From positions 1 to 24,389 of the forward strand of contig CAZRRV010000024.1 of NCBI GenBank assembly GCA_964602735.1: a stretch of DNA of 24,389 bases, given 5' to 3'. This stretch comes from CAZRRV01 sp964602735. GTDB taxonomy: Bacteria > Bacillota > Clostridia > Oscillospirales > Acutalibacteraceae. The notes below the pieces were generated by a model. It worked only from the letters and a program-made list of their open reading frames with translations. It searched no databases and was not told the DNA's origin. Position numbers and translations under genes: made by a program. This document shows positions 6,975 through 15,094 of the stretch, one piece after another (within the stretch, counting starts at the first letter, position 1; every line of letters begins with the position of its first letter).

Positions 6975-8639
6975 CTATTTCATGACCGCGCCGTTCGACG
7001 AACTGCTTACCTGCCGCGCGTAGCGTGCAAGCCAGCCGGTTTTAATGTTCGGCTCCGGAGCAACATATTCCGCCCGGCGCCGTTCAAGTTCGGCGTCGCT
7101 GACTTTAAGGGTTACGGAAGCCGCGGGAATATCTATCGAGATTATGTCTCCTTCTTTCACCAGGCCTATTGTTCCGCCCGCCGCAGCCTCGGGGCACACA
7201 TGTCCTATCGACGCTCCGCGGCTCGCCCCGGAAAACCGCCCGTCGGTTATCAAAGCGACGGTTTTATCAAGCCGCATTCCGGCGAGAGCGCTTGTGGGAT
7301 TCAGCATTTCCCTCATTCCGGGTCCGCCGACAGGCCCCTCGTAGCGGATTACAACCACATCGCCGTCGACTATTCGGCCGGCGTAAATGGCGGCTATCGC
7401 TTCGTCTTCACTGTCGAACACCCGGGCCGGCCCCTCGTGTTTCAGCATTTCGGGCGCCACCGCGCTGCGCTTGACAACGCACCCGTCCGGCGCCAGATTC
7501 CCCCACAGGATCTGCAGTCCGCCGGTCGGCGAATACGGATTGTCGAATGTTCTTATGGCGTTGCCGTCGAGAATTTCGGCGCCCGCCGTGTTTTCTCCGA
7601 CGGTTCCGCCCGTAACGGTCGGCAAATCGGGGTTGACGCACCCGGCCTTTATAAGCTCGGCAAGCACCGCGGAAACGCCGCCCGCGGCATCGAGATCCTC
7701 GATATGCGTCGGCCCCGCGGGGGCGAGATGGCAAAGGTTCGGTACCTCCGCGCTTATTTCGTTAAACCGGGAAAGAGGCAGTTCGACGCCGGCCTCGTTC
7801 GCTATCGCGAGCAGGTGCAAAACGCTGTTGGAACTGCATCCGAGCGCCATATCGCACGCTATGGCGTTTGAAATCGAATCGGCGTTTATTATCTGCCGCG
7901 CCGTTATATTTTCTTTCACCAGCCGCATAACGGCGGCGCCTGCGCGTTTGGCAAGCTGTATTCTTCTCGCGCTTACCGCGGGTACCGTTCCGTTTCCGGG
8001 CAGCGCGATGCCCAGCGCCTCGCACAAACAGTTCATGCTGTTCGCGGTATACATGCCCGCGCAGCTCCCGCATCCCGGACAAACGCTTTCGGCGCATTTT
8101 TCGAGTTCGTCTTCCGTGATAAGCCCGGCTTTTTCGGCTCCGACAGCCTCGAACATTTTTGAAAGACTGACCGGTTCCCCGTTAAATCTGCCCGCCATCA
8201 TCGGCCCGCCGCTGCAAACAACCGCCGGTATATCGAGCCTTACCGCCGCCATAAGCATACCCGGCACGATCTTGTCGCAGTTCGGAATAAGCACAAGCCC
8301 GTCGAACCCGTGAGCCATCGCCATGGTTTCCACGCTGTCGGCGATAAGTTCCCGCGACGCGAGGGAATATTTCATACCGATATGCCCCATCGCGATACCG
8401 TCGCACACGCCGATCGAAGGGATTAAAACCGGCGTTCCCCCCGCGCTTCTTATTCCCGCCTTGACCGCGTCGGCTATTTTATCGAGGTGAATATGGCCGG
8501 GAACTATCTCGCTGTGGGCGCTTACGACCCCGATAAGCGGTCTTTCAAGCTCCTCGGCGGTATAACCCATAGCGTAAAACAAACTGCGGTTGGGCGCGCG
8601 CTCGGCGCCTTTCTTTACAATGTCGCTTCTCAAACTCAT
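6975..8639 (-). CDS. ilvD: Dihydroxy-acid dehydratase
   Basis: A 554-residue member of the IlvD/Edd family. It dehydrates 2,3-dihydroxy-3-methyl(butanoate/pentanoate) to the 2-oxo acids of valine, leucine and isoleucine synthesis. Visible motifs are IPNCDKIVPGMLMAA (Cys121, Lys123), CPGCGSCAGMYTANSM (Cys187, Cys190, Cys193) and DGRFSGASRGASIGHVCPEA near the C-terminus. The N-terminal segment reads SAHSEIVPGHIHL, without the extra cysteine found there in [2Fe-2S] enzymes. That suggests an oxygen-sensitive [4Fe-4S] type like the E. coli enzyme. Start chosen at ATG 8639 because AAAGGA sits 8-10 bases upstream; a TTG six codons earlier would itself lie over that site. It is the last gene of the leu-ilv operon, 72 bases after ilvC. 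Confidence 0.97.
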   Translation of the reverse strand: MSLRSDIVKKGAERAPNRSLFYAMGYTAEELERPLIGVVSAHSEIVPGHIHLDKIADAVKAGIRSAGGTPVLIPSIGVCDGIAMGHIGMKYSLASRELIADSVETMAMAHGFDGLVLIPNCDKIVPGMLMAAVRLDIPAVVCSGGPMMAGRFNGEPVSLSKMFEAVGAEKAGLITEDELEKCAESVCPGCGSCAGMYTANSMNCLCEALGIALPGNGTVPAVSARRIQLAKRAGAAVMRLVKENITARQIINADSISNAIACDMALGCSSNSVLHLLAIANEAGVELPLSRFNEISAEVPNLCHLAPAGPTHIEDLDAAGGVSAVLAELIKAGCVNPDLPTVTGGTVGENTAGAEILDGNAIRTFDNPYSPTGGLQILWGNLAPDGCVVKRSAVAPEMLKHEGPARVFDSEDEAIAAIYAGRIVDGDVVVIRYEGPVGGPGMREMLNPTSALAGMRLDKTVALITDGRFSGASRGASIGHVCPEAAAGGTIGLVKEGDIISIDIPAASVTLKVSDAELERRRAEYVAPEPNIKTGWLARYARQVSSSSNGAVMK

Positions 8640-8661
8640 AACATATATTCCTTTCAAATAC

Positions 8662-8695
8662 GCCGCCGTCTTCCCGTGACGGGAATAACGGCGGC
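8662..8695 (-). promoter_or_regulatory. Large intercistronic hairpin between ilvC and ilvD
   Basis: On the minus strand GCCGCCGT and ACGGCGGC pair over 8 bp. Inside, TTCCCG pairs with CGGGAA around a TCA loop, with a small TA/G internal loop between the two helices. No T run follows it, so it is not a standard terminator. It lies 22 bases before the ilvD ATG, which leaves the ribosome binding site free. A role in mRNA stabilisation, processing or uneven expression of ilvC and ilvD is the simplest inference. Confidence 0.55.
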
Positions 8696-8711
8696 AAACC
8701 GGCGGAAAAAA

Positions 8712-9707
8712 TTATTTTTTAAGCCAACTCATCATGTCGCGAAGTTCGGCGCCGACTTTTTCAAGCTGATGCTCGCTCTCCTTGCGGCGGCTGGCGAGGA
8801 ATTTCGCCTTGCGGCCGGATGAAAACTCCTGCATAAATTCCGACGCGAAAGTGCCGTCTTGAATTTCGGTGAGAACCTGCTTCATTTCCTTGCGGGTATC
8901 TTCGGTAATAAGGCGCTTGCCGGTGCGGTAGTCGCCGTATTCGGCAGTATTGGAAATCGAGTAGCGCATCATGGCGAAGCCGCCGCTGTTGATAAGGTCA
9001 ACGATAAGTTTCATCTCGTGAATACATTCGAAATAAGCCATCTCGGGAGCGTAACCCGCTTCCACCAGCGTGTCGAACCCGGCTTTCATAAGCTCGGTAA
9101 CGCCGCCGCAAAGCACCGCCTGTTCGCCGAAAAGATCGGTTTCGGTTTCCTCGCGGAAAGTCGTTTCGAGAATGCCGGCCCTTCCGGCTCCGATCCCGCA
9201 GGCATATGCCAGGGCATACTCTTTCGCCCTGCCGGAATAATCCTGATGCACCGCAATCAGGCTCGGAACCCCCTTGCCCTCGACATACTGGCTGCGAACC
9301 GTATGACCGGGGCCTTTCGGAGCAATCATGATTACGTCGATGTTCTTCGGGGGCTGCACAAAGTTATAATGAATATTGAACCCGTGCGCGAACGCGAGAA
9401 TGTTGCCCTCTTCGAGATACGGGGCAACCTGCTCGTTGTACAGGTCGGCGGCTATCTCGTCGGGGACGAGCATCATTACCAGATCGGCGGCTTTTACCGC
9501 GTCGGGAACCTCCATAACGGTCAATCCCGCCGCCTCGGCCTTGGCCCAACTGGCACTCGTCTTTTTCAGACCGACGACCACTTTCACGCCGCTTTCGTGC
9601 AAATTCTGCGCATGGGCGTGGCCCTGGCTGCCGTAGCCGATAACGGCGACGGTTTTGCCGTCGAGCAAAGCAAGGTTGCAGTCGGAATCGTAATACTTTT
9701 GAATCAT
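8712..9707 (-). CDS. ilvC: Ketol-acid reductoisomerase, class I
   Basis: A 331-residue class I (short) enzyme. It isomerises and reduces 2-acetolactate or 2-aceto-2-hydroxybutyrate, needing magnesium and NAD(P)H. The Rossmann motif GYGSQGHAHAQNL lies at residues 24-36. The cofactor loop GLKKTSASW keeps basic and serine residues, which suggests NADPH preference. The knotted C-terminal domain shows the metal-binding segments FGEQAVLCGG and YFECIHEMKLIVDL. The length is normal (about 330). ilvN ends with TAA one base before this ATG (TAAAATG), so translation is probably coupled. Part of the leu-ilv operon. Confidence 0.97.
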   Translation of the reverse strand: MIQKYYDSDCNLALLDGKTVAVIGYGSQGHAHAQNLHESGVKVVVGLKKTSASWAKAEAAGLTVMEVPDAVKAADLVMMLVPDEIAADLYNEQVAPYLEEGNILAFAHGFNIHYNFVQPPKNIDVIMIAPKGPGHTVRSQYVEGKGVPSLIAVHQDYSGRAKEYALAYACGIGAGRAGILETTFREETETDLFGEQAVLCGGVTELMKAGFDTLVEAGYAPEMAYFECIHEMKLIVDLINSGGFAMMRYSISNTAEYGDYRTGKRLITEDTRKEMKQVLTEIQDGTFASEFMQEFSSGRKAKFLASRRKESEHQLEKVGAELRDMMSWLKK

Positions 9708-9708
9708 T

Positions 9709-10224
9709 TTACATTTCCCCTTCGTATGAATTTATTAGCTTCACGGGGCCGCGTTGCAACGCCGTAACCCCGGTTCTGCACATTTCAAGAATACCGTACT
9801 GCTTCAGCAGTTCGATAAAAGCGTCGAGTTTCGCGGGTTCGCCCGTAAGCTCGAACACCATGCTGCCGACGGAAAGATCGATAATCTTCGCCTTGTAAAT
9901 ACCCGCAATCTCGCGAAGGGCGCCTAAATTGGTGTCGTCGGCTATCACCTTTATAAGCAAAAGTTCACGCAGCAGGCTGTCTTTCGGGTCGAGTTCGAAA
10001 AAGCCCTTAAACTCCTGCAGCTTTTCGGTTTGGCGCATTATCTGCAGGATCTCGCGCTCGTCTCCTTTCGTTGCGACGGTAATGCGCGATACACGCTCGT
10101 CGTTGGTGGCGGAGACGGTTAAACTGTCGATATTAAACCCGCGCTGGCAGAACAGCGACGAAATTCTCGCCAGAACCCCGGAATGATTGGCAACCAGCAC
10201 GCTTATGTATTTTTGTTCGCTCAT
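9709..10224 (-). CDS. ilvN: Acetolactate synthase, small regulatory subunit
   Basis: A 171-residue protein with an N-terminal ACT domain (about residues 6-80: SVLVANHSGVLARISSLF, then GFNIDSLTVS) and the C-terminal acetolactate-synthase small-subunit domain (about 85-160). In this family the ACT dimer binds valine and gives feedback inhibition of the large subunit while raising its activity. The length is typical of the longer IlvN/IlvH type. AGGAGGGCGG lies just before the ATG. It starts 12 bases after the ilvB stop and ends one base before the ilvC start, in line with balanced production of the complex. The usual symbol could equally be ilvH. Confidence 0.95.
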   Translation of the reverse strand: MSEQKYISVLVANHSGVLARISSLFCQRGFNIDSLTVSATNDERVSRITVATKGDEREILQIMRQTEKLQEFKGFFELDPKDSLLRELLLIKVIADDTNLGALREIAGIYKAKIIDLSVGSMVFELTGEPAKLDAFIELLKQYGILEMCRTGVTALQRGPVKLINSYEGEM

Positions 10225-10236
10225 ATTGCCGCCCTC

Positions 10237-11895
10237 CTAATCCACGATAATATCGTCAACCGTACCGCCGGCCGGAATCATCGGCAACACCCGCTCCTCC
10301 CGGTCGACCTTGCACTCGATCCACACGGGACCGTTCGCCTTGATCGCCTCGTCGAGCGCCGCTTTGAATTCCGCCTCGTTCTTACAGGAATACCCGCGCG
10401 CGCCGAACCCTTCGGCGACTTTCACATAATCGGTTTTCCTCTCGGGCTCGCTCGACGAATAGCGCCGCCCGTAAAACGCCGTCTGCCACTGCCGCACCAT
10501 ACCGAGCGCCGAATTGTTGATAATCACGCTGATTATCGGCAGATTGTAGCTTACGGCGGTACATGCCTCGTTCATATTCATGTGGAAAGATCCGTCGCCG
10601 GTTATGTGAAATATCGGCGACCTGCGCGTGCCTACAGCCGCCCCGATCGACGCCCCGTAACCGTAGCCCATGGTGCCGAGACCGCCGCTGGTTAAAAAAT
10701 TCTGCGGCTTTGTGTGGCGCAGATACTGCGCCGCCCACATCTGATGCTGACCGACGTCGGTTACGAACAGACCGTCTTCCCCCGCGACATCGCTTAAAAT
10801 TTCCATTATCCTTTTCGGGTGCAGAGCGTCTTCCCCGCACGGCATGGGCGGTTCGACACCGTACCCCGCTATCTGTTCGAACCATTTATCGTGGCTGTTT
10901 TCCTTTATCAACGCTTCGAGTTCTCCGAGCACCGTTGCCGCGTCTCCCACGACGCTTAAATCGGTTCGCACATTTTTGTTTATTTCGCTGCGGTCGATGT
11001 CGATTTGAATTATTTTGGCTTTTTCGGCAAATTTTTTCGTGTTGAGCGCGACCCTGTCGGAAAAGCGGGTGCCTACGGCGATCAGCACATCGGCGTTATC
11101 CACCGCCATATTTGCCGCCACGGATCCGTGCATTCCCAAAATACCGATATTTTCCGGCATATCGTACCGCAGTACACCGCTCGCCATAACCGTATGCACC
11201 GCCGGAATCCCGGCTTTTTTTATTATTGTCCGAAGCAGCCTCATCGCTTCGGGACTTTTCAGCCCGCCGCCCGCGAACAGAACGGGGCGTTTCGCGCCGT
11301 TTATCGCCTCGGCTATCTTCCCGAGCGCCGCGGTATCGGTGCGGGTATGTTTTTCGGGCTTTTGAGGCGGCGCCGGAGTATATTCCGTGACGGCGGAGGT
11401 TACATCTTTCGGAATATCGACAAGTACCGGGCCGGGGCGGTCGCTCGCCGCGATATAAAACGCCCGGCGCACCGTATCGGCAAGATCCTCCACGCGACGC
11501 ACAACAAAATTGTGTTTCGTTATCGGCATTGTAATTCCGGCTATATAAACCTCCTGGAAACTGTCGCGTCCTATTAAATTCGTCGGCACGTTCCCGGTGA
11601 TGGCAACCATGGGGACACTGTCCATATACGCGGTCGCGATCCCGGTGACGAGATTGGTCGCGCCGGGCCCGCTCGTCGCGAGCACGACGCCGGTTCTGCC
11701 CGTCGCGCGGGCGTAACCGTCGGCGGCGTGGGCGGCGCCCTGCTCGTGCGCCGTCATATAATGGGTTATTTTGTCGCGGTTTTTGTAAAGCGCGTCGTAT
11801 ATATTAAGCACCGAACCGCCCGGATAGCCGAACACCGTATCCACACCGTTTTCAGCCAGTACATTGACGAGGATTTCCGAACCGTTTAATTTCAT
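10237..11895 (-). CDS. ilvB: Acetolactate synthase, large catalytic subunit
   Basis: A 552-residue thiamin-diphosphate enzyme that joins pyruvate to a second pyruvate or to 2-oxobutanoate, the first common step of valine, leucine and isoleucine synthesis. The TPP-activating glutamate is Glu51 in MTAHEQGAAHAADG. The diphosphate/magnesium motif GDGSFHMNMNEA starts near residue 433 and ends in the NN pair. FAD-domain segments such as IGTRFSDRVA lie in the middle. Start chosen at ATG 11895 with AAAGGAGCGG upstream; the longer open frame would overlap ridA. It lies 19 bases after ridA and 12 before ilvN. The length matches anabolic, FAD-containing enzymes, and the neighbouring regulatory subunit rules against a catabolic AlsS. 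Confidence 0.97.
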   Translation of the reverse strand: MKLNGSEILVNVLAENGVDTVFGYPGGSVLNIYDALYKNRDKITHYMTAHEQGAAHAADGYARATGRTGVVLATSGPGATNLVTGIATAYMDSVPMVAITGNVPTNLIGRDSFQEVYIAGITMPITKHNFVVRRVEDLADTVRRAFYIAASDRPGPVLVDIPKDVTSAVTEYTPAPPQKPEKHTRTDTAALGKIAEAINGAKRPVLFAGGGLKSPEAMRLLRTIIKKAGIPAVHTVMASGVLRYDMPENIGILGMHGSVAANMAVDNADVLIAVGTRFSDRVALNTKKFAEKAKIIQIDIDRSEINKNVRTDLSVVGDAATVLGELEALIKENSHDKWFEQIAGYGVEPPMPCGEDALHPKRIMEILSDVAGEDGLFVTDVGQHQMWAAQYLRHTKPQNFLTSGGLGTMGYGYGASIGAAVGTRRSPIFHITGDGSFHMNMNEACTAVSYNLPIISVIINNSALGMVRQWQTAFYGRRYSSSEPERKTDYVKVAEGFGARGYSCKNEAEFKAALDEAIKANGPVWIECKVDREERVLPMIPAGGTVDDIIVD

Positions 11896-11914
11896 CGTTT
11901 GTTTTCCGCTCCTT

Positions 11915-12295
11915 TTACCGATCCGCCTCGGCGATAACCTCCACCTCAACCAGCGCGTCTTTGGGCAGGGCGCGCACGGCGACACACGACCGCGCGGGGC
12001 GACCCGTAAAATATTCGGAATAAACCGAATTGAAAGCCGCGAAATCCTCGATATGTTCCAAATAGCATACCGTTTTTACCGCCTTATCGAGCGACGAACC
12101 CGCTGCCGCGAGTATCTCCGACAGATTTTTCATTACCTGCTCGGTCTGTGCTTCGACGCCGGTAGCCTCGATTTTCCCGGTAGCCGGATTTATGGCTATC
12201 TGCCCCGATGTGAACACAAAACCGCCGGCTTTTACCGCCTGACTGTAAGGCCCTATTGCCTCGGGCGCCCGTTTTGTGTAAATCTTTTCCGCCAT
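11915..12295 (-). CDS. ridA: RidA family 2-iminobutanoate/2-iminopropanoate deaminase
   Basis: A 126-residue member of the YjgF/YER057c/UK114 family. Conserved features are IGPYSQAV (residues 14-21), TSGQIAINP (29-37) and GRPARSCVAVRALPKDA (98-113), with the substrate-carboxylate arginine (Arg102) and the late glutamate in VEVEVIAEA. RidA hydrolyses the enamine/imine intermediates released by PLP-dependent dehydratases. These intermediates would otherwise damage other PLP enzymes, including transaminases of this pathway. Its gene lies directly after ilvA, the enzyme that makes them, separated by 16 bases with AGAAGGAGG in the gap. The context strongly supports this role. Confidence 0.93.
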   Translation of the reverse strand: MAEKIYTKRAPEAIGPYSQAVKAGGFVFTSGQIAINPATGKIEATGVEAQTEQVMKNLSEILAAAGSSLDKAVKTVCYLEHIEDFAAFNSVYSEYFTGRPARSCVAVRALPKDALVEVEVIAEADR

Positions 12296-12311
12296 TCGTG
12301 TGTCCTCCTTC

Positions 12312-13505
12312 TTAAACCAGGCGGAACCCGTGTCCGCGCAACGCGTTCTCCACCTGTTTTATGTGTTCTTTATCCTTAGTTTCCATGGCTATCCGCAGCA
12401 CGCAGCTGTTTACCTCGGTCCCCTTGCCGCCGTGTTCGTAATCAACCGAAACGACATTCGCGCCGCACCGTGCGATAACCGCCGAAACATCGCGCAACTG
12501 ACCGGGTTTGTCGGTCAATTCAATCGAAAGTCGGCACAGCCTCCCCGATTTCAGCAGGCCGCGATCGATAACCCGCGAGAGAATGGTTACATCGATGTTC
12601 CCGCCGGAAACCACGCACACCGTGTTTTTCCCCGCCACCGGCAGTTTGCCGAACAGCGCCGCCGCGACCGATACGGCCCCCGCGCCCTCGGCGACCAGTT
12701 TCTGTTTCTCCATAAGGGTTAAAATCGCCGCGCATATTTCGTCGTCGGTTACCGTTACGATCCCGTCGACATATTTACGGCAGCAGTCGAATGTATGTTC
12801 ACCGGGTTCTTTTACCGCGATTCCGTCGGCGACGGTGGAAACGCTTTCAAGCGATTTTATTTCGCCGCTTTCAACGGAGCGAACCATCGACGGGGCGCCC
12901 GCCGCCTGAACCCCGTACACTTTTATCTCGGGTCGCAGCGCCTTTACCGTGTAGGCAATTCCCGAAATCAGTCCGCCTCCGCCTACCGGTACGATGATCG
13001 CCTCGGTCTCGGGGTTTTCGTTCAGTATTTCGAGCGCCACGGTGCCCTGCCCGGCGATTACCGCCTCGTCGTTAAACGGGTGGATAAACGTAAAACCCTT
13101 TTCATCGCGCAGTTCGGTCGCACGGTGAAAAGCGTCGTCGTAAACGCCCGGCACCATAACTATTTCCGCGCCGTACGAACGTGTGGCCTCGACTTTTGAA
13201 ATAGGCGCGCCGTCGGGCAGGCAGATTACCGCGTGGATGCCGTTTTTAGCCGCCGCGAGCGCCACTCCCTGCGCGTGATTACCCGCAGAGCATGCGATAA
13301 CGCCTTTTTCCTTCTCCTCGGGGGAAAGCCGCGAAATTTTATACGCCGCGCCGCGAACCTTAAACGACCCGGTTACCTGCAGATTTTCGGGTTTGATGTA
13401 CAAATCAACGCCCGGCGCCAGCAGCGGCGCGTGAATAAGCTCGGTATTCCTTATAATATCCTTAAGAACAAACGCCGCCTGATAAACCTGCTCTAAATTA
13501 AGCAT
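12312..13505 (-). CDS. ilvA: Threonine ammonia-lyase (threonine dehydratase), medium form
   Basis: A 397-residue PLP enzyme that converts threonine to 2-oxobutanoate and ammonia, the entry into isoleucine synthesis. The PLP lysine is Lys49 in GSFKVRGA. NHAQGVA and the phosphate-binding VGGGGLISG follow. A single ACT domain spans about residues 324-397 (LSIELTDKPGQLRDVSAV). The length and single ACT place it with the medium-form ammonia-lyases common in Firmicutes rather than the 510-residue E. coli IlvA. Those enzymes can be catabolic, but the operon makes a biosynthetic role likely. The start at ATG 13505 overlaps the end of leuB by 8 bases (ATGCTTAA), with the ribosome binding site inside leuB. 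The longer open frame would run far into leuB. Confidence 0.95.
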   Translation of the reverse strand: MLNLEQVYQAAFVLKDIIRNTELIHAPLLAPGVDLYIKPENLQVTGSFKVRGAAYKISRLSPEEKEKGVIACSAGNHAQGVALAAAKNGIHAVICLPDGAPISKVEATRSYGAEIVMVPGVYDDAFHRATELRDEKGFTFIHPFNDEAVIAGQGTVALEILNENPETEAIIVPVGGGGLISGIAYTVKALRPEIKVYGVQAAGAPSMVRSVESGEIKSLESVSTVADGIAVKEPGEHTFDCCRKYVDGIVTVTDDEICAAILTLMEKQKLVAEGAGAVSVAAALFGKLPVAGKNTVCVVSGGNIDVTILSRVIDRGLLKSGRLCRLSIELTDKPGQLRDVSAVIARCGANVVSVDYEHGGKGTEVNSCVLRIAMETKDKEHIKQVENALRGHGFRLV

Positions 13506-14592
13506 TTTCCGAATCCTTCCGCCGCGCGAGCCGTTCGCATACCGCGTCGCCCATCTCGCGGCAGGTAAGCCGTCTGTTGCCCGGGCGGCCGTCGTCGATA
13601 TCCGCGGTTCTCGCACCAGATGAAAGAACATCGTCGACCGCGGCCTCAATCGCGTCGGCCTCGGCCGGCATACCGAGCGAATAGCGCAACATCATCGCCG
13701 CGGAGAGTACCGTTCCGAGCGGGTTGGCCGTTCCGGTGCCGGCTATATCGGGCGCCGAACCGTGAATCGGCTCATACATCCCGAGCGTCCCCGACGAAAG
13801 ACTTGCCGACGGCATCATCCCTATCGAACCCGTAAGCATACTCGCCTCGTCGGAAAGAATATCGCCGAACATATTTTCGGTAACAATCACATCGAAATCG
13901 CGCGGATTTTTTATAAGTTGCATCGCCGCGTTGTCGACAAGTATGTCGCGGTACTCCACATCGGGATATTCGGAGGAAAGCCGGTGCATAACCGACCGCC
14001 ACAGTTTGGAGGAATCGAGAACATTCGCCTTGTCGACCGACGCAACTTTCCCGCGGCGTTTTCTCGCCGTTTCAAAAGCCACGCGCCCTATGCGCTCGAT
14101 TTCCGATTCGCGGTATATCATCAAATCGCTCGCGGCGGCCTCGCCGTTTTCGGTGTAGGTTTTGTGTTCTCCGAAATAAATTCCGCCCGTAAGCTCCCGC
14201 ACTATGAGCAAATCGATATTCTCGGCGTTTGCGAGCGGCGAGGCGGTTTTCAGCTGCGGGAACAGTTTTGTGGGGCGCAGATTGGCAAACAGTCCGAGTT
14301 CGGAGCGCACCTTCAAAAGCGCCTTTTCGGGGCGTTTCGCGGGATCGATGACATCCCATTTCGGCCCGCCCACGGCTCCGAGCAGCACCGCGTCGCAGTT
14401 TTTGCACCGTTCGATCCCCTCGTCGGTTACGGGTACACCGTATGTATCAATCGCGGCCCCGCCCATTAACACATCGTCGAACTCGAAAACATGCCCGTAA
14501 AGTCCGCCAACGGTATTCAACACCTTAACGGCCTCGTTTACGATTTCGGGGCCGATTCCGTCGCCCTTAAGTACGGTAATGCGCTTTTTCAA
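13498..14592 (-). CDS. leuB: 3-isopropylmalate dehydrogenase
   Basis: A 364-residue NAD-dependent oxidative decarboxylase that converts 3-isopropylmalate to 2-oxoisocaproate in leucine synthesis. Visible signatures are VLKGDGIGPEIV near the start, RSELGLFANLRPTKLF (substrate arginines), VRELTGGIYFGEHKT with the catalytic tyrosine, and NMFGDILSDEASMLTGS (metal-binding aspartates). A nucleotide-loop GSAPDIAGTGTANPLG follows. The length is standard. The only suitable start is TTG 14592, directly before KKRITVLKGDG; it overlaps the leuD stop as TTGA. No ATG or GTG lies in frame nearby. A rare start coupled to the leuD stop probably lowers and links its translation. It overlaps ilvA by 8 bases. 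Confidence 0.95.
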   Translation of the reverse strand: MKKRITVLKGDGIGPEIVNEAVKVLNTVGGLYGHVFEFDDVLMGGAAIDTYGVPVTDEGIERCKNCDAVLLGAVGGPKWDVIDPAKRPEKALLKVRSELGLFANLRPTKLFPQLKTASPLANAENIDLLIVRELTGGIYFGEHKTYTENGEAAASDLMIYRESEIERIGRVAFETARKRRGKVASVDKANVLDSSKLWRSVMHRLSSEYPDVEYRDILVDNAAMQLIKNPRDFDVIVTENMFGDILSDEASMLTGSIGMMPSASLSSGTLGMYEPIHGSAPDIAGTGTANPLGTVLSAAMMLRYSLGMPAEADAIEAAVDDVLSSGARTADIDDGRPGNRRLTCREMGDAVCERLARRKDSENA

Positions 14593-15080
14593 ATCATTTC
14601 ACCGCTCCCGATAGCGTTAAGCAAACCGCCCGCGCCGATAATTTTCTGAATAAAATCGGGAAACGGCTGCGCGTGATAGGTTTCCCTCTTCGTTTTATTA
14701 TAAACCGTCCCGGTATTAAAATCAATCGCTATTTCATCGCCGTCGCGTATTTTCCCCGCGTCGGGGCATTCCAGAATCGGGAGACCGATGTTGATGGCGT
14801 TGCGGTAGAATATCCGCGCGAAACTCCCCGCCACGACGCAGGAGATTCCCGCCGCTTTAATCGCCATGGGTGCGTGTTCGCGCGATGACCCGCAGCCGAA
14901 ATTCTCGCCCGCCGCCATAATATCGCCGGGTTTCACTTTTTTCGGGAAATCACGGTCGATGTCCTCCATGCAGTGAGCCGCTAGTTCGCGGGGATCGGAT
15001 GTGTTCAGATAACGCGCGGGTATGATAACGTCGGTATCGACATTGTCGCCGTAAACAATCGCTTTTCCTTCGGCTTTCAT
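14589..15080 (-). CDS. leuD: 3-isopropylmalate dehydratase, small subunit (HacA/LeuD2 type)
   Basis: A 163-residue small (swivelling) subunit of the aconitase family that works with LeuC to isomerise 2-isopropylmalate to 3-isopropylmalate. It contains GDNVDTDVIIPARYL near residues 11-25, the substrate-binding ENFGCGSSREHAP at about 58-70, and ARIFYRNAINIGLP. The short length (about 163, against 200 in E. coli) marks the archaeal/clostridial type, matching the type of the LeuC here. Start chosen at ATG 15080 with AAAAGGAGG just upstream, 14 bases after leuC. The longer open frame overlaps leuC and is not used. Its TGA is shared with the TTG start of leuB. Confidence 0.95.
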   Translation of the reverse strand: MKAEGKAIVYGDNVDTDVIIPARYLNTSDPRELAAHCMEDIDRDFPKKVKPGDIMAAGENFGCGSSREHAPMAIKAAGISCVVAGSFARIFYRNAINIGLPILECPDAGKIRDGDEIAIDFNTGTVYNKTKRETYHAQPFPDFIQKIIGAGGLLNAIGSGEMI

Positions 15081-15094
15081 GCCGCGTCCTCCTT

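Noticed and set aside
6963..7871. 302-codon plus-strand open frame
   Set aside because: Antisense shadow of ilvD; no ribosome binding site and no recognisable domain.
8859..9767. 302-codon plus-strand open frame
   Set aside because: Antisense to ilvC and the end of ilvN; it arises from codon bias on the other strand.
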